This document shows, in pieces, positions 24,536-32,333 of a DNA stretch of 64,000 nt. The notes under the pieces are model-generated. The model was not told the origin of the DNA. It did no database searches and saw only the letters and a program-made list of their open reading frames with translations. The first letter of the stretch is position 1, and each line of letters starts with the position of its first letter. The position numbers were made by a program, and so were the translations under genes. The stretch comes from Desulfuromonadales bacterium (GTDB lineage: Bacteria > Desulfobacterota > Desulfuromonadia > Geobacterales > Pseudopelobacteraceae): positions 18,790 to 82,789 of the forward strand of contig DUZS01000014.1 of NCBI GenBank assembly GCA_013349405.1, given 5' to 3'.

Positions 24536-27259
24536 TCAGAACAAAAAGCCGGGCAGCATATTGCCCGGTTCAAGCGGGAGGCCGTCACGACCGCCAATCA
24601 CGAAGCTGCTGTATTTACCTTCACGAATACGGGCTATGCAGCGCTCACGCAGCAATGTCGCCGCACTGACATAATCTGAGGAGAGTGGACTGACAAGCCC
24701 GCTGATGCTGCTGACCGGCGCCTGGATATCCACGGTGCCGCTGATCCCTTTTTGCGAGTAGGCGGTTACGCTGCTCTGCGGGTCGGCCAGAAAGGTGTCG
24801 GCAACAAGGCGGATCGTGCCCCCTCTGCCATCAACAGCGGTCGCATCAATGGTGGAATTTTTCATCACGACAAAGTGCGGATCAATAAATATCTTGCCGC
24901 CGACAGTCTGGGCGTCTCCCTGCACTTTTGCGGTAATGACACTGTTTATCAGGTTGATTTTGTCGAGCGCATTGAGAGATATTTCGCCGCCGTTGGCGGA
25001 AAGCGCTTCGGAAGTGATGGAGGCGTTGCGCAGCTGGATCAGGTTGGCAGCCGTCACGTTGATATTACCGGCATTGCCTGCAGCTGTCGACAAGGCATTG
25101 ATGGCAGTTCCGGTGTCACGTAAATTGACATTGAGGGCGCTGATATCGATCGCTCCGCCGCTGCCTTTGCCTCTGGTATCAGCTTTGATGCCGCCCCCTT
25201 CGGTGGCTGTCAGATTACCGGCCAGAGCAACGGTTATCTTGCCACCGGTTCCGGCGTTGGTGGTGGTGGAGAGTCCGGTGAAGTCGAAATCAAGCGGGGC
25301 AGGTCGCGGGACGTTATTGGCACCGGTGATGTTCATGGAATTCGCGGTAACGCTGATATCACCGGAGTTGCCGGTACCACGGAATGAATCGGCGTAGATT
25401 TGACCACGGGAGGTTATGTCGATGGTTTTGGCGTTTATGGAGATGCTGCCGGCGTTGCCGGTGGCATCGGCATAGAGTCCGCTCCTGATGGCCCCGGCGT
25501 TTGAAAGTGTGATGCTGTCGCTTTGTATGGTTATGCTCCCGCCGGTTCCTTCCGCTTTGGCACCGGCAACACGCGCGTCAATTGAGGTTAGAGAATACGG
25601 TGGCGGCGGGCCGGTCTCATCAGCGACAAAACCGTCAACCGTGACGTGTTTTGCATTAATGACGATATCAGCGCCCGTGCCGGCCCTGCGTGTCACGGTC
25701 TCGATCCTCCCGCCATCCTGCAGTTGCAGAGAATCGGTATTCACAAGCACTTTCCCGCCGTGAACAGTTCCGTCTAACCCATATGTCTGTGCACCGATTC
25801 CGGTAATCTGGCGGCTGTTCACAACCGCCGACTGCTGTCTGGCTGATATAGAAATATCTCTGGCATTCACCTCCACAACCCCGCCTCGTCCGTAACCATA
25901 CGCATTCGACGAAATATTCCCCTGATCATAGAACTTCAGCGAATCAGCATCCAGCGTAATATTCCCAGCGTTCCCCCGGCCAAGAGAGGCTGCGGAAGCA
26001 AAAAATCCATTCCTTACGATCATCTCTCCGGCAACCTGAACGGAGATGTTGCCGCCATTCCCTGTTGCCCCCACGGCAGATTCCGACGATATTGCTCCGT
26101 ACAGCCCCGCATCAGCAGTGGGCCCGCCGCCCGGTGTCTCATCGCCAAGCGTCATTGAGCGAGCCGACAAGATGATGTCCCCGGCGCGTCCCGATCCGTA
26201 GGTTTTCGACTCAATTGAAGATGCGTTGAGCATGCTCATGTTCTGCGTAAGATTTGCACGAAAAGAAGTTCCCGGATGGTCGACATCGCCAAAGCTGTAT
26301 GCAAAAATAGAATAATTATCCAGTTTCAGCGAACTTCCCCGGATATCAACGCTTCCCGCCGGATTGCCGTATGCGTAGATCCCTGAATCTTTAAGCATTA
26401 TTTCGTTTCCCCGGATATAAACGCTTCCCGCCGGCTGGAGAGGGGCTCCACCTGCATCGTGCGCACGTCCTTCAACGACAAGAAAGCCGTAATCGTTCAG
26501 CGTCACATTGCCCAAACGGGTAAACGAAGATATACCGGAATCTGCAAGGCCAAGGTTTACTTCTCCGGGAGATGCCACACCGATAATATTGATCCTGCCT
26601 CCGGGGGCATCAAGGATGTAATATGGCGCGTTCGGGTCGCCTTTGTAGGAGATGTCACCACCAATGAGAGATATGGTTTTCCCCTCAGGTACGGTCAGGT
26701 AGGCGGTGTCACCGCTGATTGATGCGGGATTGGCGGCAAGAAAACCAAAAGCCGATGGTTCCGCAACAGAAAGAACTGAATTGGCGGCAGGATTTGCATG
26801 GAACAGTTCGTTATTGTCGAATTTGAGGTAATCCGCCGTACTGAGATGGAAACTTCCGCCAACATCCAGACTGGCATTCGGGCCGATCAATATGCCGGAA
26901 GGATTGAGCAGATAAAAGTTGGCGCCGGTAATTTGAGAACTGCTGAGCAGGCCATCTATGCTTGATACTGTTCCACCGGTTACTCGCGATATGATGTTAC
27001 TGATCGGGCCGGTACTTCCGTCGGGGGTAAACGTGACTGTTTCACCCGTGCCAATACTGAATGAGGCAAAACTGTGGAAAAGGTTCTTTCCTGCCTGAAC
27101 GCCATGGGATGCCGGTATCAGGTAATCCGGGCCGCTGGGCTGTATCGTGGAGTTCGGGCCGATGGTGCCATCACGCACAACCGCCGCACCGGCTGCAGAA
27201 GCGCTAATCAGAAAAAAAAACGGGAGCACCAGGAATTGCAGCAATCGAGTAGCCGACAT
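24536..27259 (-). CDS. TpsA exoprotein with filamentous haemagglutinin TPS domain
   Basis: A 907-residue secreted protein. A signal peptide (residues 1-24) precedes the TPS/haemagglutination domain (about 25-150), with NLFHSFASFSIG and the NPSGILIGPNASLDVGG phrase (NPNGI/NPNLI region) that TpsB recognises. Residues 150-850 are a right-handed beta-helix with many repeats of the type G-N-A/G-G-x-I. The end, RCIARIREGKYSSFVIGGRD followed by GLPLEPG, resembles C-termini of short cyanobacterial and Geobacter TpsA proteins. It lacks the large variable toxin ends of CDI proteins, so adhesion or a surface-structure role is more likely. The frame is open from 27334, but GGAGGG before ATG 27259 and the signal peptide set the start. 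It is the first gene of the five-gene operon. Confidence 0.9.
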   Translation of the reverse strand: MSATRLLQFLVLPFFFLISASAAGAAVVRDGTIGPNSTIQPSGPDYLIPASHGVQAGKNLFHSFASFSIGTGETVTFTPDGSTGPISNIISRVTGGTVSSIDGLLSSSQITGANFYLLNPSGILIGPNASLDVGGSFHLSTADYLKFDNNELFHANPAANSVLSVAEPSAFGFLAANPASISGDTAYLTVPEGKTISLIGGDISYKGDPNAPYYILDAPGGRINIIGVASPGEVNLGLADSGISSFTRLGNVTLNDYGFLVVEGRAHDAGGAPLQPAGSVYIRGNEIMLKDSGIYAYGNPAGSVDIRGSSLKLDNYSIFAYSFGDVDHPGTSFRANLTQNMSMLNASSIESKTYGSGRAGDIILSARSMTLGDETPGGGPTADAGLYGAISSESAVGATGNGGNISVQVAGEMIVRNGFFASAASLGRGNAGNITLDADSLKFYDQGNISSNAYGYGRGGVVEVNARDISISARQQSAVVNSRQITGIGAQTYGLDGTVHGGKVLVNTDSLQLQDGGRIETVTRRAGTGADIVINAKHVTVDGFVADETGPPPPYSLTSIDARVAGAKAEGTGGSITIQSDSITLSNAGAIRSGLYADATGNAGSISINAKTIDITSRGQIYADSFRGTGNSGDISVTANSMNITGANNVPRPAPLDFDFTGLSTTTNAGTGGKITVALAGNLTATEGGGIKADTRGKGSGGAIDISALNVNLRDTGTAINALSTAAGNAGNINVTAANLIQLRNASITSEALSANGGEISLNALDKINLINSVITAKVQGDAQTVGGKIFIDPHFVVMKNSTIDATAVDGRGGTIRLVADTFLADPQSSVTAYSQKGISGTVDIQAPVSSISGLVSPLSSDYVSAATLLRERCIARIREGKYSSFVIGGRDGLPLEPGNMLPGFLF

Positions 27260-27405
27260 AAAACCCTCCGCAATTTCACCGCAAAAAAAAGAGGGGCAGA
27301 CCGTGGCCGTACCCCTGCAATGGGATTTAATCAAGAAAACCGCAGCCTGACATTATCAAACGCAATTCTGCTAATAACATCAGCAACTTGAAAGATGGAG
27401 CCATA

Positions 27406-27639
27406 TCACCTGAAGAAGAGTAATTTCAGAAGCCAGTCATGGCCTTTCGTCATGACGGTCATGCCATTCACTGGTGCACAGGTGTAACCAGAATAGCAAG
27501 GGGTGCCAAGCGGTGCGACAATGACGTCAGGTAGTCTGCGACCAACCAACGATCCCGCTTCCACTTTCACCTCACCGACGACCTGCACTGCCAAAGTAAA
27601 TACCGCCACAATCACCATTTTCATCCATAAATTTTTCAT
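27406..27639 (-). CDS. Small exported protein of unknown function
   Basis: A 77-residue protein: a signal peptide (MKNLWMKMVIVAVFTLAVQV, to about residue 28) followed by a short mature part with two Cys residues nine positions apart around GTPCYSGYTCAPV, possibly a disulfide. An AAGGAG site lies 8 bases before ATG 27639; the frame is also open from 27666. It is 146 bases upstream of tpsA on the same strand and could be the first gene of that transcript or separate. No family is recognised. Confidence 0.55.
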   Translation of the reverse strand: MKNLWMKMVIVAVFTLAVQVVGEVKVEAGSLVGRRLPDVIVAPLGTPCYSGYTCAPVNGMTVMTKGHDWLLKLLFFR

Positions 27640-27666
27640 CTCCAATTCTCCTTCCGCATGTAGCAT

Positions 27667-28045
27667 AACTTCACTGTAACGCTATTATAAATGCGAAAAA
27701 TATAATGTCAATAACTAAATTTTCAACTAAATTTTACAACCACGTAATTACATAAACCAAATACAGTTTCTATGGCGTTAAGCTTTTTAACCGTTTTTTA
27801 TGTACTATGTAATGTTCCGAAAAACAGCATCTTCACATCGTGGCTTAACAAAGCAAAAACCTTGCAAACAGACGATATACGGCATTTTTTTCTTACAGAA
27901 AAGTGGCAGAAAATTTTATGCTGTTTAATTTATAGTGAATTTTTTTCAGGAAGTCAGGAAGTTTGTGAGTAATTCGGGTGGTGTAAAACGTGGATTGAAA
28001 TGTTGCATACCTTCGCAGGGAACGGGAAATAGCCCCGTGCGCTTA
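27667..28045. other. AT-rich gap without recognised gene
   Basis: This stretch is clearly AT-richer than its neighbours and has long T- and A-runs. It has only a short, compositionally odd open frame (27772-27972) that I do not accept as a gene. It may contain the promoter of the small exported protein. The end resembles acquired DNA leading into the toxin fragment. Confidence 0.4.
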
Positions 28046-28162
28046 CGTGACACCATGTATCCCTTGATTGCCAGAGAAATTGGCGCGGATGTGCTGGTAA
28101 CTGCAGATAAAGTTATGGCAGATAGCGTAACAGCGTATCCGTTTGAGAATGGTAGATTTTAA
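28046..28162 (+). pseudogene. Dead C-terminal fragment of a PIN toxin gene
   Basis: Read on the plus strand, this segment encodes AREIGADVLVTADKVMADSV and a short tail. It is very close to the end of the intact toxin at 17051-17485 (AKEIGADVLVTADKVMADAA). The nucleotide match continues about 25 bases beyond the stop codon. Nothing upstream encodes the first two catalytic acids or an antitoxin, so this is a remnant of a second copy of the same toxin-antitoxin unit. Confidence 0.75.
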
Positions 28163-28210
28163 TACGCAGAAAACTGTCTCATGCCAGTACCGTGTAACAC
28201 TTATAATTTC

Positions 28211-28432
28211 GTGCATTTCCGCAATTAACCCCTCTAAATCTCCCCTTATCTAAGGGGAGACCTTAAAGCTTCCCCCCTTAGGTAAAGGGGGACTGAGGGG
28301 GGTTAGATTTAAATGTTCCAGTATACCGGTGAATTTCCCGCTGTAATACTCAATCCGTTCATACAGCGGGGCGAGCAGGGCAATGTCAAAGCACACTCCT
28401 TCTCGCCCCCTGCCGATTTCCAGCCCCTCTTC
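28211..28432. repeat. 222-bp direct repeat, left copy
   Basis: The segment matches 28734-28955 over 222 bases with about nine mismatches and no gaps. It contains a CCCCTT/AAGGGG palindromic element (about 28228-28310) and a copy of the last about 35 codons of the PHP phosphoesterase gene, cut off from that gene. Confidence 0.88.
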
Positions 28433-28436
28433 TTAA

Positions 28437-28667
28437 TTAACCGACGGAACGCAGTCTTTCTTCAGTCTGTTTGGGAAGAACAGCTGGAATGAACAGTGAA
28501 GCGGGATAACAGTAGCCTTCTCCTGATTCATCGACTATGCGGTACAATCCATGGGCCGATGACACCGGATCTGGCAACAACTCATACAGTTTGCGGGGAA
28601 CCAGAGACACATCATATCCGGCGGTATCAAGGCAGATGACAAAATGAGGATCAGCGGTTTTTTTCAT
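28437..28667 (-). CDS. Small conserved protein of unknown function
   Basis: A 76-residue protein starting MKKTADPHFVICLDTAGYDV, with a central KLYELLPDP and the phrase YRIVDESGEGYCYPASLFIP. It has no signal peptide or helix long enough for a membrane. I recall similar small accessory proteins in many Proteobacteria, but I cannot name a function. GGAG lies 7 bases before the ATG at 28667. The gene fills the 301-base space between two copies of a 222-bp direct repeat, so it may have entered or been kept as part of a recombination event. Confidence 0.6.
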   Translation of the reverse strand: MKKTADPHFVICLDTAGYDVSLVPRKLYELLPDPVSSAHGLYRIVDESGEGYCYPASLFIPAVLPKQTEERLRSVG

Positions 28668-28733
28668 GTGTTGTTACTCCAAAATCTGTTTAATTTTTAA
28701 CTCTTTACGGCCAATGCCGGTGGCCTCATACCA

Positions 28734-28955
28734 GTGTATTTCCGCATTTAACCCCTCTAAATCTCCCCTTATCTAAGGGGAGACCTTAAAGCTTCCCCCC
28801 TTAGGTAAGGGGGGACTGAGGGGGGTTAGATTTAAATGTTCCAGTATACCGGTGAATTTCCCGCCGTAATACTTAATCCGTTCATACAGCGGGGCGAGCA
28901 GGGCACTGTCAAAGCACATTCCTTCCCGCCCCCTGCCGATTTCAAGCCCCTCTTC
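28734..28955. repeat. 222-bp direct repeat, right copy
   Basis: Partner of 28211-28432. This copy is the native one because it is continuous with the PHP phosphoesterase gene, whose 3' end it covers. The palindromic part lies at about 28751-28834. Confidence 0.88.
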
Positions 28956-29711
28956 AATGCCGTGAAAATCAGAACCTGCCGTTATCAGCAGTCCCGACTC
29001 CAGCGCGGTACGCCGCAAAAATTCAATCTCAAGCGGCCAGCCCATATTATTATAAACCTCAATACCATCAAGGCCGAGCAGTTGAAGTTCAGCTATAACA
29101 GGACCAAGTGTCGCCGGATTTTTGGCGATACTGGTCGGGTGCGCGAGTACGGCGACTCCGCCGATACGATGAATTTCAGCTATGGCATCTGCCATCGGCC
29201 AATAGGTTTTGGGAATATTGCACGGGACAAGATAGCGCCGGAATGCATCTTCCACCGTATCTGCGTAGCCACGTTCCAGAAGAGCCCGGGCAATATGAGG
29301 CCGACCGATTGAACCGCGGGCAAAAGCAAGGACATGCTCAAGCTCCAGGCTGCTGCGCCCCTCTGCACGCAGGCAGTCGTTCACGCGCTCAAGAATTTCA
29401 CCGTTTCTCCCTTTGCGGCGCCGCCTGAAGCCGTCAAGATTGAGCAGAAACTGTTTGTCCCTGAAGTTGATGCCGTAGCCGAGCAGATGGACATCCTGCC
29501 ACTCTTTAAACTGTACGGAAAGCTCTACAGCCGGCAGTACCGTGACACTGGCGCCGGAACCGGCAAGCATCGCCTCTTCGATCCCGGCCACGGAGTCGTG
29601 ATCGGCAATGGCGATAACCCGAATATCCAGTTGTGCGGCAATGGCAATAAGCTCGCCTGGCGTGAAAGCGCCGTCGGAAAAGCTGGAATGTATATGCAGG
29701 TCTATATTCAT
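28773..29711 (-). CDS. PHP-domain phosphoesterase (RNase AM / nucleoside 3',5'-bisphosphate phosphatase type)
   Basis: A 312-residue PHP protein. Metal-ligand motifs are in place: DLHIHSSFSDG near the start, IADHDSVAGI, the Glu of PAVELSV, HLLGYGI, GRPHIARAL, VLAHPTS and the final GSDFHG. Close relatives (E. coli YciV/RNase AM) act on 3',5'-nucleoside bisphosphates and trim RNA 5' ends; a PHP of this length without a polymerase domain fits that group. ATG 29711 (NIDLHIHS) is preferred; ATG 29720 is also in frame. The last about 20 residues (LNLTPLSPPLPKGGSFKVSP) are encoded by a palindromic repeat that has become the gene's 3' end. It is divergent from nth. Confidence 0.83.
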   Translation of the reverse strand: MNIDLHIHSSFSDGAFTPGELIAIAAQLDIRVIAIADHDSVAGIEEAMLAGSGASVTVLPAVELSVQFKEWQDVHLLGYGINFRDKQFLLNLDGFRRRRKGRNGEILERVNDCLRAEGRSSLELEHVLAFARGSIGRPHIARALLERGYADTVEDAFRRYLVPCNIPKTYWPMADAIAEIHRIGGVAVLAHPTSIAKNPATLGPVIAELQLLGLDGIEVYNNMGWPLEIEFLRRTALESGLLITAGSDFHGIEEGLEIGRGREGMCFDSALLAPLYERIKYYGGKFTGILEHLNLTPLSPPLPKGGSFKVSP

Positions 29712-29790
29712 GACGCGCATAGTAGCGCGCCCTGATAAAAAAGTAAAACCGCTATTGCAGATAGCGGCGGCATACGCTACTATTCCGCCA

Positions 29791-30447
29791 ATGAAACCCC
29801 AGGATATTCATAGCGTAATTGCTGTGCTGCGTGAGGAGTACAAAACCTGGCAGACACCAGCCGTTACGATCGTTGCCCAATGCAACGGCAGTCCCTTCAA
29901 AGTCTTGATCTCCTGCATTATCTCGCTGCGCACCAAAGATGATGTTACCGCACAGGCATCGGCACGGATTTTTGCGCGGGCAGAAACTCCGGAAGAAATG
30001 GTGCTGCTGTCGGTGGAGGAGATCTCCGGGTTGATCTATCCGGCCGGATTCTATCGCACCAAGGCTGCCCAGATAGCTGTTCTGTCACAGGAACTTGTGG
30101 GAAAATATCATGGCATTGTGCCTGACAGTATTGATGAACTGCTCCGCTTCAAAGGGGTAGGGCGTAAAACGGCCAATCTGGTGGTGACGCTCGGTTTCGG
30201 TAAGCCGGGGATATGCGTTGATACCCACGTCCACCGCATCTGCAACCGCCTCGGCTATATTTCGACAAAAACTCCTGATGATACGGAAAAAGTACTGAGA
30301 AACGTGCTTCCCGCAGAGTATTGGATTGAGATCAACGACCTGCTGGTCGCATTTGGCCAGAATCACTGTCATCCGGTGTCGCCACGTTGTTCGACCTGCA
30401 GGGTGGCGGATATTTGCGGGCGGATTGGCGTTACGGTCTCCCGATGA
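29791..30447 (+). CDS. nth: Endonuclease III (DNA glycosylase/AP lyase)
   Basis: A 218-residue Nth. It removes oxidised pyrimidines from DNA and cuts the abasic site. The helix-hairpin-helix FKGVGRKTANLVVTLGFG carries the catalytic Lys, and VDTHVHRICNRLG carries the catalytic Asp. The C-terminal iron-sulfur loop has the pattern C-x6-C-x2-C-x5-C (HCHPVSPRCSTCRVADIC), so a [4Fe-4S] cluster is expected. The frame is open far upstream (from 29608), but the Nth-like sequence begins at ATG 29791 (KPQDIHSVI). It is divergent from the PHP gene; a repeat-like element and ruvC follow. Confidence 0.93.
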   Translation: MKPQDIHSVIAVLREEYKTWQTPAVTIVAQCNGSPFKVLISCIISLRTKDDVTAQASARIFARAETPEEMVLLSVEEISGLIYPAGFYRTKAAQIAVLSQELVGKYHGIVPDSIDELLRFKGVGRKTANLVVTLGFGKPGICVDTHVHRICNRLGYISTKTPDDTEKVLRNVLPAEYWIEINDLLVAFGQNHCHPVSPRCSTCRVADICGRIGVTVSR

Positions 30448-30456
30448 AATGTAATA

Positions 30457-30575
30457 CCAATTCTCAATCAAGAGTGATATCAAGGCGGCGAGGATTGAGG
30501 CGACGAAGGCATACAACCAGTATGTTGAGGAGCCGAAGACGAGCCAACAAAGAGAGCGCCTTGATTTAGAATTGG
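30457..30575. mobile_element. Short terminal-inverted-repeat element (MITE-like)
   Basis: A 119-base segment starts CCAATTCTCAATCAAG and ends CTTGATTTAGAATTGG; the ends are inverted repeats with one mismatch in 16 bases. Directly outside lie AATA-like bases on both sides, compatible with a small target duplication. The inside has no gene. It lies in the gap between nth and ruvC and ends 13 bases before the ruvC ATG. Confidence 0.55.
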
Positions 30576-30588
30576 AATAAGGAGCAGC

Positions 30589-31125
30589 ATGATCGTTCTC
30601 GGCATAGACCCCGGCTCGCGTATTACCGGCTACGGCATTGTGGAACAGATGGGTAACCGTCTGGTCCATATTGATAATGGCGCAATTTTTACCGATACAG
30701 CGGCGGATTTTCCCGGTCGGCTGAAAAAAATTTTCGACGGGCTCCTTGAGGTAATTGCCACATATCACCCGGACCAGGTGGCGGTCGAGAACATCTTTTT
30801 TGCAACCAATCCGCAGAGTGCCCTCAAACTGGGGCAGGCGCGCGGAGCAGCTATTGTCGCAGCCGTTCATTGCGGCCTGCCGGTATACGAATACAGCGCG
30901 CTTCAGGTAAAACAGGCCGTCGTCGGACAGGGGCGGGCAGCAAAGGAACAGGTGCAGAAGATGCTCAAGATATTACTCGGCCTCCCGGAGATCGCCCAGG
31001 CTGACGCCTCCGACGCACTTGCGGTGGCAGTCTGCCATATAAATTCATACGCCCTCAATCAGAAATCTGGTGGCAGAGCCGCTCTCAAACAGCAAAAAAC
31101 ATCCTGGAGAGACATGAAGTTATGA
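30589..31125 (+). CDS. ruvC: Holliday junction resolvase RuvC
   Basis: A 178-residue RuvC. The catalytic acids appear in [14 protein letters not shown] (Asp7), [20 protein letters not shown] (Glu near 66) and the C-terminal [13 protein letters not shown] (two Asp). It cuts Holliday junctions symmetrically, working with RuvA and RuvB. Length is normal. AGGAGC precedes the ATG at 30589. The stop overlaps the ruvA start (ATGA), a usual arrangement. Confidence 0.95.
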   Translation: MIVLGIDPGSRITGYGIVEQMGNRLVHIDNGAIFTDTAADFPGRLKKIFDGLLEVIATYHPDQVAVENIFFATNPQSALKLGQARGAAIVAAVHCGLPVYEYSALQVKQAVVGQGRAAKEQVQKMLKILLGLPEIAQADASDALAVAVCHINSYALNQKSGGRAALKQQKTSWRDMKL

Positions 31126-31721
31126 TTGCCCTATTGACCGGCCTGATCGCCCACAAAACACCCGACCATATTATTCTCGACGTGCATGGTGTCGGCTATC
31201 GGGTACACATCCCCTTTTCCACCTACTATGAACTCCCGGAAGAGGGGGGAGCCGCTTCCCTGCACATCCACACCAGCGTCAGGGAGGACGCAATCCTGCT
31301 CTACGGCTTCCGTACCCGTCTCGAAAAGTCCTTCTTCCAACTGCTGATATCCGTCTCAGGTGTCGGCCCCAAGCTGGCGCGGGATATCCTCTCCAACATT
31401 CAACCCGGCCCGCTTGCCCAGGCTCTGACGCAGGGCGATCTCAACAAACTGTCAACCATCCCCGGTATCGGCAAGAAAACGGCGGAACGCCTTGTGCTGG
31501 AGCTGAAAGACAAGGTAGGGAAACTCGATATATCATCGCTTCCTGCTGTTGACGCCAGGCAGATTCCTGCCGGTGATGTGGCGGAAGATGTCATTTCCGC
31601 GCTGCTCAATCTCGGTTATAAAGAACCGTTCGTGCGCAAGGCCATGGCTGGATTGGATGCAACAGGCGGTATTTCTGTGGAAGGGTTGTTGAAGCAGGCG
31701 CTGAAAACATTGATGAAGTGA
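31122..31721 (+). CDS. ruvA: Holliday junction branch migration protein RuvA
   Basis: A 199-residue RuvA with its three parts: an OB-fold N-terminus ([20 protein letters not shown]), a double helix-hairpin-helix ([35 protein letters not shown]) and a C-terminal RuvB-contacting domain ([20 protein letters not shown]). It binds the four-way junction and loads RuvB. In many Geobacter-type genomes ruvB follows directly; here a toxin-antitoxin pair follows, so ruvB must lie elsewhere. Confidence 0.95.
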   Translation: MIALLTGLIAHKTPDHIILDVHGVGYRVHIPFSTYYELPEEGGAASLHIHTSVREDAILLYGFRTRLEKSFFQLLISVSGVGPKLARDILSNIQPGPLAQALTQGDLNKLSTIPGIGKKTAERLVLELKDKVGKLDISSLPAVDARQIPAGDVAEDVISALLNLGYKEPFVRKAMAGLDATGGISVEGLLKQALKTLMK

Positions 31722-31738
31722 ATAAATGTAGCTATAAT
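31710..31738 (+). promoter_or_regulatory. Promoter and likely autoregulatory operator of the second toxin-antitoxin pair
   Basis: TTGATG (31710-31715) and TATAAT (31733-31738) are 17 bases apart, 36 bases before the antitoxin ATG. The -10 element lies within an imperfect inverted repeat formed by two TAGCTA units (about 31729-31754), a good place for the antitoxin to bind and repress. Confidence 0.55.
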
Positions 31739-31773
31739 AGACGTATTAGCTATTTAATAAAGGGGGATGTGTT

Positions 31774-32043
31774 ATGAGGACAATGACTTCAGTTGAAGCC
31801 CAGAATCATTTTGGCATGTTGCTTGATAGTGCCCAGCGCGAACCTGTTTCGATCACCCGGCGTGGCAGACCGGTGGCATACCTGTTTTCACCACAGGAAT
31901 ATGAGGCGCTTATGCAGAGGAAAAATGCTGCTGATTCACAGACACCTACTCAGTTGTTGGCGGCGTTTCGTGGCAGCGGTAAGGGGGGCTCCGCAGCGCG
32001 ATTGGTGGCGGAACGAGACGCTGAAAGGGATTTGGAGGTTTGA
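31774..32043 (+). CDS. Phd/YefM-type antitoxin
   Basis: An 89-residue antitoxin. MTSVEAQNHFGMLLDSAQ and PVSITRRGRPVAYLFSPQEY are typical of the Phd/YefM dimerisation and DNA-binding part; the C-terminal third is Ala/Arg-rich. GGGGG lies before the ATG at 31774. The end overlaps the PIN reading frame by four bases. Because the toxin frame next to it is truncated, this antitoxin may now be an orphan that still regulates its own promoter. Confidence 0.83.
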   Translation: MRTMTSVEAQNHFGMLLDSAQREPVSITRRGRPVAYLFSPQEYEALMQRKNAADSQTPTQLLAAFRGSGKGGSAARLVAERDAERDLEV

Positions 32044-32249
32044 AGAGGTATGTACTGGATACTTCGGCCTTATTGGCGCTTCGGGATGACGAGCCGGGTG
32101 CCGAACGGGTTGCTGCACTGTTGGAGGCAGCTGCGCGAGGAGAGCTTGCCTGTCATGGTTGCTTTATATCACAGATGGAACTTTTATATCGAGTCTGGAA
32201 GGATGAAGGAGAGGCAGTTCTGAAGCAGGAGAGTCTCCCGTACAAATGA
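32040..32249 (+). pseudogene. Truncated PIN toxin gene
   Basis: The frame opens at a TTG (TTGA overlap with the antitoxin stop) and encodes RYVLDTSALLALRDDEPGAE and SQMELLYRVWKDEGEA, the first two metal-site regions of a PIN domain. It ends after 69 residues, about half the usual length. The C-terminal acids, normally after residue 90, are missing; the sequence leaves the family pattern at VLKQESLPYK. It is probably inactive. A short functional protein cannot be excluded. Confidence 0.65.
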
Positions 32250-32280
32250 GAAGTTGCATAACAAGCTGTAGCAGAAACAC

Positions 32281-32313
32281 AAACAGCCCCGCTCTTCGGA
32301 ACGGGGCTGTTTT
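32281..32313. terminator. Bidirectional rho-independent terminator
   Basis: AAACAGCCCCG (32281-32291) pairs with CGGGGCTGTTT (32303-32313), an 11-base stem with T-rich ends on both strands. It separates the plus-strand toxin-antitoxin pair from the end of the minus-strand nar operon. Confidence 0.8.
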
Positions 32314-32333
32314 CGCGACAACTGCAGTTCTGC

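Noticed and set aside
24752..25763. Long open frames on the plus strand opposite tpsA
   Set aside because: They mirror the repetitive beta-helix coding sequence and have no ribosome sites or domains.
24536..27259. Contact-dependent inhibition (CdiA) system
   Set aside because: The TpsA is short, ends with the conserved non-toxin C-terminus and has no immunity gene next to it.
27772..27972. A 66-codon frame in the AT-rich gap
   Set aside because: No ribosome site and no resemblance to a protein; AT-rich spacer DNA is the simpler explanation.
27985..28015. A sequence containing CGTGGATTGAAAT, like the end of a type I-C CRISPR repeat
   Set aside because: It occurs once; I see no second copy, no regular spacing and no cas genes nearby.
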